Assembly: GCA_964465665.1 (NCBI GenBank)
Contig: CAYXKM010000142.1
Span: 1 to 5,842, forward strand
Origin: JAKEGN01 sp964465665
GTDB taxonomy: Bacteria; Pseudomonadota; Gammaproteobacteria; Steroidobacterales; Woeseiaceae
DNA: 5,842 nucleotides
Direction of reading: 5' to 3'
Within the stretch, counting starts at the first letter, position 1. Each line of letters begins with the position of its first letter. Below the pieces are notes generated by a model. It had not been told where the DNA came from, did no database searches, and was given only the letters and a program-made list of their open reading frames with translations. Made by a program: the position numbers and the translations under genes. Positions 1-5,233 of this stretch are shown here, in pieces.

Positions 1-363
1 TACTCGGGCCACCCGCTCGCGGCGGCAGCCGGCAATGCGACCCTGGATGTGTACCGCGAGGAGGGGTTGTTCGAGCGCGCAAGATCGCTCGAGCCGTACC
101 TCGAGGACGGCCTGCACAGTCTCAAAGGCGAGCCGTATGTCGTGGACGTTCGCAACATCGGAATGATCGGTGCGGTAGAGCTGCAACCGATCGAGGGCAA
201 ACCGACGGCGAGGGCGATGCAGCTGTTCTCGCGATGCTTCGACAACGGCGTAATCGTCAGGACTACAGGGGATACGGCTGCATTTTCGCCGCCGCTGATC
301 ATCGAGAAACAGCACATTGACCAGATCATAGACACAGTGCGGGCGGCGCTGCGTGCAATCTGA
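1..363 (+). CDS. Class III omega-aminotransferase, C-terminal part (beta-alanine:pyruvate type), 5' truncated
   Basis: The gene enters from the left edge already in frame; 120 residues are visible and the stop is TGA at 361-363. The first residues, YSGHPLAAAAG, are the conserved segment that follows the PLP-lysine region in class III (fold type I) aminotransferases. The rest is the small C-terminal domain, with a VRTTGD motif at visible residues 86-91. In beta-alanine:pyruvate transaminases the Arg here (visible residue 87) is known to bind the substrate or pyruvate carboxylate. FSPPLIIEK is the usual family ending. The predicted reaction is PLP-dependent transfer of an omega-amino group to pyruvate, giving alanine and a semialdehyde, in the cytoplasm. 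The semialdehyde dehydrogenase gene 38 bases downstream supports beta-alanine or a related amine as substrate. The PLP lysine is outside the window, so exact substrate is inference. A GTG at 49 is an internal codon, not the start. Confidence 0.9.
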   Translation, partial: YSGHPLAAAAGNATLDVYREEGLFERARSLEPYLEDGLHSLKGEPYVVDVRNIGMIGAVELQPIEGKPTARAMQLFSRCFDNGVIVRTTGDTAAFSPPLIIEKQHIDQIIDTVRAALRAI

Positions 364-390
364 TTCGGTTTGTACGTCATCTATCGAAGC

Positions 391-394
391 AGGA
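391..394 (+). promoter_or_regulatory. Ribosome binding site of mmsA
   Basis: AGGA sits 7 bases before the ATG at 402. It supports that start over any downstream one. The 38-base gap after the aminotransferase stop holds no obvious promoter or terminator, so the two genes are probably cotranscribed. Confidence 0.6.
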
Positions 395-401
395 CATCAT
401 C

Positions 402-1919
402 ATGGCTGAAAAAGCAACCGCGCTGAAAGCAGTGCGAAATATTTCGAACTGGGTTGACGGAGGGTTCCGGGAAACGAAATCCGGCCGTTACGGCGAGGTG
501 CATGACTCGGCGCTCGGCAAGCTGTGCGCGCGGGTCGGCATGTCCGACGAGTCCGATGTCGATGCGGCTGTCAGTGCCGCACACGCCGCTTTTTCAAGCT
601 GGTCGAAAACGCCTGTATTGCGTCGCGCACGCATCATGTTTCGCCTGAAAGAACTGATTGAACGCGACCGGGCGGAAATTGCGGCTCTGATTACGCAGGA
701 GCACGGCAAGGTATTGCAAGACGCCGACGGATCCATACAGCGCGGACTGGAAATCGTCGAATTTGCCTGCGGCATCCCGCATCTGCAGAAAGGCGAGTTC
801 AGCGAACAGGTTGGTACCGGCGTCGACAGCTACTCGATGCGACAGCCACTGGGCGTCTGCGTCGGTATTACGCCGTTCAATTTCCCGGCGATGGTACCGC
901 TGTGGATGTTTCCGCTGGCCATTGCCTGCGGCAACACTTTCGTCCTGAAGCCGTCGGAAAAGGATCCCGGCTGTTCCCTCAAATGGGCGGAGCTCCTGAC
1001 CGAAGCCGGGTTGCCACCAGGCGTGTTCAATGTCGTGCAGGGGGATCATGTCGCCGTCAATTCGCTGCTCAATGACCAGCGGGTTGCGGCTGTCAGTTTT
1101 GTCGGTTCAACGGCTGTCGCCGAACACGTGTACCGGACCGCGTCGGGGAACGGCAAGCGCGTGCAGGCACTGGGGGGTGCAAAGAATCACCTCGTCGTAA
1201 TGCCGGATGCCGACATGGACCAGGCGGCCGATGCATTGCTGGGTGCAGGATACGGATCCGCCGGCGAGCGCTGCATGGCCATTTCGGCCATCGTGACTGT
1301 CGGCAATTCGGCTGAGCCATTGTTGGAGAAATTGCTGCCGAAGATCGCCGTGCTGAAGGTGGGTCCGGGCACCGACAACAACAACGACATGGGGCCACTG
1401 ATTACTGCAGAACACCGCGACAAGGTCCGATCCTACATCGACCTCGGCGAGAAAGAAGGGGCGCAATTGCTGGTCGACGGGCGGAAGCACGCCATTACAC
1501 GATCTCCCGGCTATTTCCTCGGGCCTACACTGTTCGACCATGCGACGCCGGAAATGCGAATCTACAGGGAAGAGATTTTCGGACCGGTGCTGACATTGAC
1601 GCGAGTCGCTGCATTCGACGATGCCATTCGGCTGATAAACGGTCACCAATACGGCAACGGCACGGCGATTTTCACGCGGGACGGTGATTCGGCGCGGGAA
1701 TTCGCCAACAATATCAAGGTGGGTATGGTCGGAATCAATGTGCCAATCCCGGTGCCGCTTGCTTTCCACAGTTTTGGCGGCTGGAAGCGCTCGGTCTTCG
1801 GCGACATGGGCATGTACGGAATGGAAGGCGTACGCTTCTACACGCAGTTGAAGACGGTTACGTCGCGCTGGCCTGCGGGAATTCGGGCAGGCGCGGATTT
1901 TTCCATGCCGACAATGTAA
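402..1919 (+). CDS. mmsA: CoA-acylating (methyl)malonate-semialdehyde dehydrogenase
   Basis: Complete 505-residue aldehyde dehydrogenase-superfamily protein, the usual MmsA/IolA length. It oxidises malonate or methylmalonate semialdehyde with NAD+ and CoA to acetyl-CoA or propionyl-CoA plus CO2, in the cytoplasm. Visible marks are the cofactor-binding stretch GITPFNFPAMVPLWMFP (residues 155-171), KPSE at 183-186, the SFVGST nucleotide loop at 232-237, the catalytic cysteine C291 in GSAGERCMAIS, and EEIFGP at 390-395. The usual ALDH general-base Glu is absent: the segment reads ALGGAKNH with Ala256 at that place. This is typical of the CoA-dependent semialdehyde dehydrogenases and separates MmsA from ordinary ALDHs. 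ATG 402 has a good ribosome binding site. The upstream omega-aminotransferase would supply the semialdehyde, so the pair forms a beta-alanine (or valine/thymine-derived) catabolic module. Whether malonate or methylmalonate semialdehyde is preferred cannot be read from sequence alone. Confidence 0.95.
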   Translation: MAEKATALKAVRNISNWVDGGFRETKSGRYGEVHDSALGKLCARVGMSDESDVDAAVSAAHAAFSSWSKTPVLRRARIMFRLKELIERDRAEIAALITQEHGKVLQDADGSIQRGLEIVEFACGIPHLQKGEFSEQVGTGVDSYSMRQPLGVCVGITPFNFPAMVPLWMFPLAIACGNTFVLKPSEKDPGCSLKWAELLTEAGLPPGVFNVVQGDHVAVNSLLNDQRVAAVSFVGSTAVAEHVYRTASGNGKRVQALGGAKNHLVVMPDADMDQAADALLGAGYGSAGERCMAISAIVTVGNSAEPLLEKLLPKIAVLKVGPGTDNNNDMGPLITAEHRDKVRSYIDLGEKEGAQLLVDGRKHAITRSPGYFLGPTLFDHATPEMRIYREEIFGPVLTLTRVAAFDDAIRLINGHQYGNGTAIFTRDGDSAREFANNIKVGMVGINVPIPVPLAFHSFGGWKRSVFGDMGMYGMEGVRFYTQLKTVTSRWPAGIRAGADFSMPTM

Positions 1920-1943
1920 CGGCGGGCGGATATCTGCTGACCG

Positions 1944-1963
1944 GACCCGGCTGGTGCCGGGTC
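1944..1963 (+). terminator. GC-rich hairpin after mmsA, possible weak terminator
   Basis: A perfect 8-base-pair inverted repeat (GACCCGGC / GCCGGGTC) with a TGGT loop begins 24 bases after the mmsA stop. There is no T-run after it, so it is not a canonical intrinsic terminator. It may protect the mmsA transcript 3' end, attenuate read-through, or serve with Rho. It overlaps the farthest possible start (GTG 1954) of the next gene, which argues against that start. Confidence 0.4.
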
Positions 1964-1996
1964 TGCGACATCGCGGTTGTGCGTCAAAGCTTCACC

Positions 1997-2002
1997 GGGG
2001 AA
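1997..2002 (+). promoter_or_regulatory. Ribosome binding site deciding the start of the metF-like gene
   Basis: GGGGAA is the best Shine-Dalgarno-like stretch between mmsA and the MetF domain. It is 5 bases before TTG 2008 and only 2 bases before GTG 2005. It therefore favours TTG 2008 and makes the far upstream GTG 1954 unlikely. Confidence 0.5.
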
Positions 2003-2007
2003 ATGTG

Positions 2008-2883
2008 TTGCAATCGTTTCGCAGGACACTCGAGTCCGGACATTTTGCGGTTACCGCGGAGCTGACGCCGCCGCGCGAAGCCGAACTCGAATCGCTCGGC
2101 ATTGCTGCCGGGATACTCAAACCTGCCGTAACGGCCATCAATCTGACCGACGGTGCCGGGGCGCGTGTCCGGCTTTCCAGTCTCGGCGCCGCCATACATC
2201 TGCGCAAGCTTGGCATCGAACCGATACTGCAGATGACCTGCCGCGACCGGAATCGCATCGCCATGCAAAGCGATCTGCTCACGGCTGCTGCTTTCGGCAT
2301 CGAGTGCGTATTGACGCTGACGGGCGATGGCGTCGCTGCCGGCGATCAGCCGGAAGCGAAAGAAGTATTCGATCTCGATTCAACGTCCCTGCTCAAGTTG
2401 CTGAGCGACATGGGACGCGATGCGTCAGGGGGCGCCACGCCACGATTTTTCCGCGGTACCGCGGACGCACCAATCGACGTCAGCGATGACTGGCGGCCTG
2501 CAGGGTTGCTGGCGAAAGCCGACGCCGGCGCCCAGTTTGTGCAGTCGCAGTATTGCTTCGATATGCCGTTGCTGGAACGTTACATGCGGCGACTTGCCGA
2601 CTGCGGCGTTACCGATCGACTGTTTTTCCTGGTCGGCCTCGGGCCTTTGAAATCGGCACAGGCAGCGCGCTGGATGCGTGACACTCTGTACGGCACACTG
2701 ATACCGGACGGCATCATTCGACGCATGGAGGCCGCCAGGGATCAGCGCCATGAGGGCATCGTGATCTGCACGGAAATGATTCAGCAGGCGCGCGACATCC
2801 GCGGCGTTGCCGGTGTGCATCTGATGGCACCGGGCCAGCACCGCGAGATCGTAGAAGCTGTTCGCCTTGCCGGGTTGATTTGA
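2008..2883 (+). CDS. Methylenetetrahydrofolate reductase family protein (MetF-like)
   Basis: From TTG 2008 the protein has 291 residues and begins MQSFRRTLESGHFAVTAELT, close to the usual start of short MetF-like proteins. The longest reading frame starts at GTG 1954 (309 residues), but its first 18 residues look non-conserved and the start lies in a hairpin. The family is a FAD-containing TIM barrel that reduces 5,10-methylene-THF to 5-methyl-THF. Visible family marks are TAELTPP with E18 (place of the catalytic Glu), QMTCRDRNR at 75-83, LTGD at 104-107 (Asp near the flavin), QPEAKEVFDLDS at 114-125, and the DAGAQFVQSQ strand at 172-181. It follows mmsA on the same strand after 88 bases and converges with the thioredoxin gene. 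This may be a secondary MetF-like enzyme tied to C1-yielding catabolism rather than the housekeeping MetF. That role is inference; I give no symbol for this reason. Confidence 0.82.
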   Translation: MQSFRRTLESGHFAVTAELTPPREAELESLGIAAGILKPAVTAINLTDGAGARVRLSSLGAAIHLRKLGIEPILQMTCRDRNRIAMQSDLLTAAAFGIECVLTLTGDGVAAGDQPEAKEVFDLDSTSLLKLLSDMGRDASGGATPRFFRGTADAPIDVSDDWRPAGLLAKADAGAQFVQSQYCFDMPLLERYMRRLADCGVTDRLFFLVGLGPLKSAQAARWMRDTLYGTLIPDGIIRRMEAARDQRHEGIVICTEMIQQARDIRGVAGVHLMAPGQHREIVEAVRLAGLI

Positions 2884-2894
2884 GGCAGGCCTCA
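2881..2894. repeat. Small palindrome spanning both convergent stop codons
   Basis: TGAGG, a CAGG loop and CCTCA form a perfect 5-base-pair inverted repeat. The left arm contains the TGA stop of the metF-like gene, and the right arm is the TGA stop of the thioredoxin gene on the other strand. A second small hairpin (GGCAG / CTGCC, 2901-2914, loop TGAG) lies just inside the thioredoxin 3' end. Neither has a T-run, so a bidirectional terminator role is only possible. Confidence 0.35.
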
Positions 2895-3239
2895 GGCCGT
2901 GGCAGTGAGCTGCCGTCGCAGGCTCGCTTCATAATCACCACGCGGCCGCACGCCGACGAACGTTTCGACAATTCTGCCCTTGTCAAACAGCATCACCGTG
3001 GGGATGGAACGAATGCCGTATTTCATCGCGACCTGTTGATTGGCATCGACGTCGACCTTGGCGACGACGGCTTTGCCGGCATACTGACCGGCCAGCGACT
3101 CGATGACGGGACCGAGCGTCCGGCACGGGCCACACCAGGCAGCCCAGAAATCGACCAGCACCGGCTGGTCGGATTTCAGCACTTGTTGCTCGAAATCCTG
3201 ATCGCTGACCTCAATGGGGTGTGTTGCGGTGCTGCTCAT
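2892..3239 (-). CDS. trxA: Thioredoxin
   Basis: A 115-residue single-domain thioredoxin, near the usual 105-115. It carries the redox motif WCGPC (residues 35-39, Cys36 and Cys39) after VLVDFWAA, the buried Asp30, and the cis-proline in SIPT (Pro80). The C-terminal helix ends in LRRQLTATA. It would be a cytoplasmic dithiol-disulphide reductant served by thioredoxin reductase. The start ATG at 3239 has a strong GGGAG site 7 bases upstream on the - strand. A longer frame starting at 3311 adds 24 residues with no thioredoxin character and is rejected. No signal peptide is visible. It is divergent from coxG and convergent with the metF-like gene. A housekeeping or paralogous thioredoxin cannot be separated here, so the symbol marks the family. 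Confidence 0.92.
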   Translation of the reverse strand: MSSTATHPIEVSDQDFEQQVLKSDQPVLVDFWAAWCGPCRTLGPVIESLAGQYAGKAVVAKVDVDANQQVAMKYGIRSIPTVMLFDKGRIVETFVGVRPRGDYEASLRRQLTATA

Positions 3240-3246
3240 GCCAATT

Positions 3247-3251
3247 CTCCC
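3247..3251 (-). promoter_or_regulatory. Ribosome binding site of the thioredoxin gene
   Basis: On the - strand this reads GGGAG, 7 bases before the ATG at 3239. It decides the start in favour of the 115-residue protein. Confidence 0.7.
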
Positions 3252-3258
3252 GAAATGC

Positions 3259-3270
3259 CGGATCGATCCG
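3259..3270. repeat. 12-base perfect palindrome, possible operator
   Basis: CGGATCGATCCG is a perfect inverted repeat without spacer, 19 bases before the thioredoxin ATG on the - strand side and inside the divergent region. It could be a regulator site or a chance palindrome in GC-rich DNA; no regulator gene is present in the window. Confidence 0.25.
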
Positions 3271-3367
3271 TTCGCCGGAGGCAGACGTGGGGCCATGAAG
3301 GCTGGATTCAAGCCGCCCTGCGTGGCCCTGATGTTATATTGGACCCGCGACTGCGGCGGAATCTTAC

Positions 3368-3372
3368 AGGAG
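3368..3372 (+). promoter_or_regulatory. Ribosome binding site of coxG
   Basis: AGGAG lies 10 bases before TTG 3383. It supports the TTG start, since no ATG in frame near the conserved N-terminus is available. Confidence 0.6.
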
Positions 3373-3382
3373 CGAAAATCCG

Positions 3383-3946
3383 TTGGATATCAAGGGTGAA
3401 TACCAGATTGCCTGCGATCGTCAGCGGGTATGGCAGGCATTGAATGACGCCGAGGTACTGGGTCGATGCATCCCGGGCTGTGAGTTCATCGAAATGCAAA
3501 GCCCGACCCGCCTCAACGCACGGATCCTGGCGAGCATCGGGCCGGTGAAGGCGAAATTTGATACCCATATCTCTCTCGACAATCTGAATCCGCCTGCCGG
3601 TTACACATTGACCGGCGAGAGCAAAGGCGGACCGGCAGGCTTCGGTCGCGGCAGCGCAGACGTGCGGCTGGAAGAAAAAGACGGTGGCACTCTTCTCATT
3701 TACGATGCGCGACTGCAGGTCGGCGGAAAACTCGCGCAAATCGGATCGCGGTTGGTGCTTGGCGCAACGCGAAAAATGGCCGATGATTTTTTTGGCAGTT
3801 TCAGTCGCGAACTGGATCCCGCAGCACGCCGTGTCGATGCCCCAGGTCAGATTGCAACGCGAGGTCTCGTTACAGCTTCGCGAATATGGCTGGTGTCCGG
3901 AATCGCCGTCGCCGCCTTGCTGATTTGGTGGTTTGTGATACGCTGA
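3383..3946 (+). CDS. coxG: CoxG, SRPBCC-family protein with C-terminal membrane anchor
   Basis: A 187-residue protein beginning MDIKGEYQIACDRQRVWQAL, the typical CoxG opening. Residues 1 to about 145 form the SRPBCC/CoxG ligand-binding fold, with VLGRCIPGCE at 25-34 and GKLAQIGSRLV around 115-125 as recognisable family segments. A polar linker follows, then one hydrophobic helix at residues 168-186 ending in WWFVIR, a tail anchor that would put the domain on the cytoplasmic face. In CO-oxidising bacteria CoxG is known to recruit CO dehydrogenase to the membrane and has been linked to quinone handling. The start is TTG with AGGAG upstream. It is the first gene of the operon, and coxS follows after only 6 bases. 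CoxG-like proteins also accompany other molybdenum hydroxylases, so it does not by itself prove CO oxidation. Confidence 0.9.
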   Translation: MDIKGEYQIACDRQRVWQALNDAEVLGRCIPGCEFIEMQSPTRLNARILASIGPVKAKFDTHISLDNLNPPAGYTLTGESKGGPAGFGRGSADVRLEEKDGGTLLIYDARLQVGGKLAQIGSRLVLGATRKMADDFFGSFSRELDPAARRVDAPGQIATRGLVTASRIWLVSGIAVAALLIWWFVIR

Positions 3947-3952
3947 TTTGCA

Positions 3953-4423
3953 ATGACGACCCGAGTATCCATTGCTCTGAACGGAGAATCTGTATCTGCG
4001 GAAGTGGAGTCGCGCACTTTGCTGGTCGAAATGCTCCGCGAATACCTCGGGAGAACAGGAACGCATGTCGGATGCGACACAAGTCAGTGCGGTGCCTGCG
4101 TAGTCCACGTGAACGGCGATTCGATCAAGAGCTGCACCATGCTTGCGGTACAGGCGCAAGGCGCAGATGTACTGACAATCGAGGGAATCGCGAAGAACGG
4201 CGAGCTGCACCCGATGCAGCGGGCGTTTCACGAACATCATGGTTTGCAATGCGGGTTCTGTACGCCGGGCATGATCATGAGCGCGCTCGACCTTATCAGG
4301 CATAATCCGGATCCGGATGAGCACGAGATTCGTGAATGGCTGGAAGGGAACCTGTGCCGGTGTACCGGGTATCAGAATATCGTTCGTGCGATCAGCGCGG
4401 GTGCCAAAGCAATGCGCAGTTGA
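3953..4423 (+). CDS. coxS: CoxS, [2Fe-2S] small subunit of a CODH/xanthine-oxidase-family molybdenum hydroxylase
   Basis: A complete 156-residue iron-sulphur subunit with all eight cluster ligands. The N-terminal plant-ferredoxin-like cluster is held by C41, C46, C49 and C61 (GCDTSQCGAC then SC). The C-terminal helical-domain cluster is held by C100, C103, C135 and C137 (QCGFCTPG and LCRCTGYQNI). Gln99, next to C100, matches the residue near the molybdopterin cofactor in this family. The subunit passes electrons from the Mo centre in the large subunit to FAD in CoxM. ATG 3953 is the only possible start, because the coxG stop is in the same frame 6 bases upstream. No clear ribosome binding site is seen, so translation is probably coupled to coxG. 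The small subunit is shared by CO dehydrogenases and related aldehyde, nicotinate or purine hydroxylases. Confidence 0.93.
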   Translation: MTTRVSIALNGESVSAEVESRTLLVEMLREYLGRTGTHVGCDTSQCGACVVHVNGDSIKSCTMLAVQAQGADVLTIEGIAKNGELHPMQRAFHEHHGLQCGFCTPGMIMSALDLIRHNPDPDEHEIREWLEGNLCRCTGYQNIVRAISAGAKAMRS

Positions 4424-4424
4424 C

Positions 4425-4430
4425 GAGGAA
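4425..4430 (+). promoter_or_regulatory. Ribosome binding site of coxM
   Basis: GAGGAA lies 5 bases before TTG 4436, directly after the coxS stop. An in-frame stop at 4421 leaves TTG 4436 as the only upstream start. Confidence 0.6.
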
Positions 4431-4435
4431 CCGGA

Positions 4436-5233
4436 TTGTACGAATTCAACTATCATCGTCCTGCGTCGCTGAAGGAAGCGAAGAAGTTTCTTGCCGATGC
4501 GAGCGATGCCAAGATCGTTGCCGGCGGAATGACGCTGCTGCCGGCGATGAAATTCAGGCTCGCCCGGCCTTCCGATCTGATCGATCTTTCCCGGCTCACT
4601 GAACTGCGCGGCATTCGCGACACGGGCGGCAAAATTGAAATCGGGTCGATGACCCGCCACGCGGAAGTTGCAGCAAGCGATGTCGTAAAGTCGCGCATAC
4701 CGGCGCTGGCAGCTCTGGCGATGGGCATAGGCGACCCGCAGGTGCGAAATCGCGGAACGCTTGGGGGGTCCGTTGCCAACAGCGATCCCGCTGCCGACTA
4801 TCCCGCTGCCGTGCTGGCGCTGGATGCAGTAGTTCGCACGGACAAGCGCGAGATTCCTGCGGATCGTTTTTTCACCGGGATGTTCGAGACTGCGTTGACG
4901 GCCGATGAGATCCTGACATCGGTCTTGTTCGCCCGGCCGAAGCGCGCGGCCTATATGAAATTTCCGAATCCGGCGTCACGATACGCGGTCGTCGGCGTAA
5001 TGGTGGCCGAGTTTGCAAAAGGCACCCGCGTCGCGGTGACGGGCGCTGGGCCCAGGGCTTTTCGCGCCGCGCAACTCGAACGTGCCTTGAGCGCGGATTT
5101 TTCAACGGCGGCTCTCGACGGGCTGCATTTCGAAGCCGACGACTTGAACAGCGACCTGCATGCCAGCGCCGAGTATAGGGCACACCTCGTCATGGTCATG
5201 GCCAGGCGGGCGGTTGCGGCAGCCTGTGCCTGA
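4436..5233 (+). CDS. coxM: CoxM, FAD-binding medium subunit of a CODH-type molybdenum hydroxylase
   Basis: A 265-residue protein starting MYEFNYHRPASLKEA, the standard CoxM opening. The N-terminal FAD domain shows AGG at 29-31 followed by TLLPAMK and, later, GDPQVRNRGTLGGSVANSDP (99-118) with the TLGGS pyrophosphate-binding motif at 108-112. The C-terminal CO-dehydrogenase flavoprotein domain begins around residue 160. It takes electrons from CoxS and passes them to the acceptor, probably quinone through CoxG or the respiratory chain if this is a true CODH. Length is slightly below the usual 280-290. The start is TTG, fixed by an in-frame stop just upstream and a good GAGGAA site. The coxD start overlaps its last 8 bases. 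In the classic operon the order is coxM-coxS-coxL; here coxS comes first and coxL does not follow. Confidence 0.92.
   Translation: MYEFNYHRPASLKEAKKFLADASDAKIVAGGMTLLPAMKFRLARPSDLIDLSRLTELRGIRDTGGKIEIGSMTRHAEVAASDVVKSRIPALAALAMGIGDPQVRNRGTLGGSVANSDPAADYPAAVLALDAVVRTDKREIPADRFFTGMFETALTADEILTSVLFARPKRAAYMKFPNPASRYAVVGVMVAEFAKGTRVAVTGAGPRAFRAAQLERALSADFSTAALDGLHFEADDLNSDLHASAEYRAHLVMVMARRAVAAACA

Larger units (their letters stand above)
3240..3382. promoter_or_regulatory. Divergent control region between thioredoxin and the cox operon
   Basis: This is the only divergent intergenic stretch in the window (143 bases), so promoters for both the thioredoxin gene and the cox operon are expected here. 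An AT-rich island at 3334-3340 can be read as a -10-like TATATT (3335-3340) toward coxG or TATAAC (3338-3333) toward the thioredoxin gene. I see no convincing -35 box for either, so the exact promoters are uncertain or need an activator. A 12-base palindrome (3259-3270) lies in the thioredoxin leader. Confidence 0.45.

Noticed and set aside
1256..1290. Possible ordinary aldehyde dehydrogenase instead of MmsA
   Set aside because: The catalytic Cys is present, but the ALDH general-base Glu is replaced in ALGGAKNH, and the length and other motifs fit the CoA-acylating semialdehyde dehydrogenases.
1107..1769. 220-codon - strand frame inside mmsA
   Set aside because: It is fully antisense to a complete, conserved dehydrogenase and has no recognisable motifs.
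1977..2489. 170-codon + strand frame inside the metF-like gene
   Set aside because: It is an Arg/Cys-rich out-of-frame shadow of the conserved MetF domain.
3240..3311. 24-residue N-terminal extension of thioredoxin
   Set aside because: The extension has no signal peptide or thioredoxin character, and the strong GGGAG site places the start at 3239.
2880..3443. 187-codon + strand frame over the thioredoxin gene
   Set aside because: The opposite strand encodes an intact thioredoxin with WCGPC and a strong ribosome binding site; the + frame shows no family features and runs into coxG.
3308..4660. 450-codon open frame on the - strand across coxG, coxS and the start of coxM
   Set aside because: It is antisense to three well-recognised genes, shows no known domain, is rich in His, Arg, Gln and Cys, and has no credible start signal. 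It is a shadow of GC-rich codon use.
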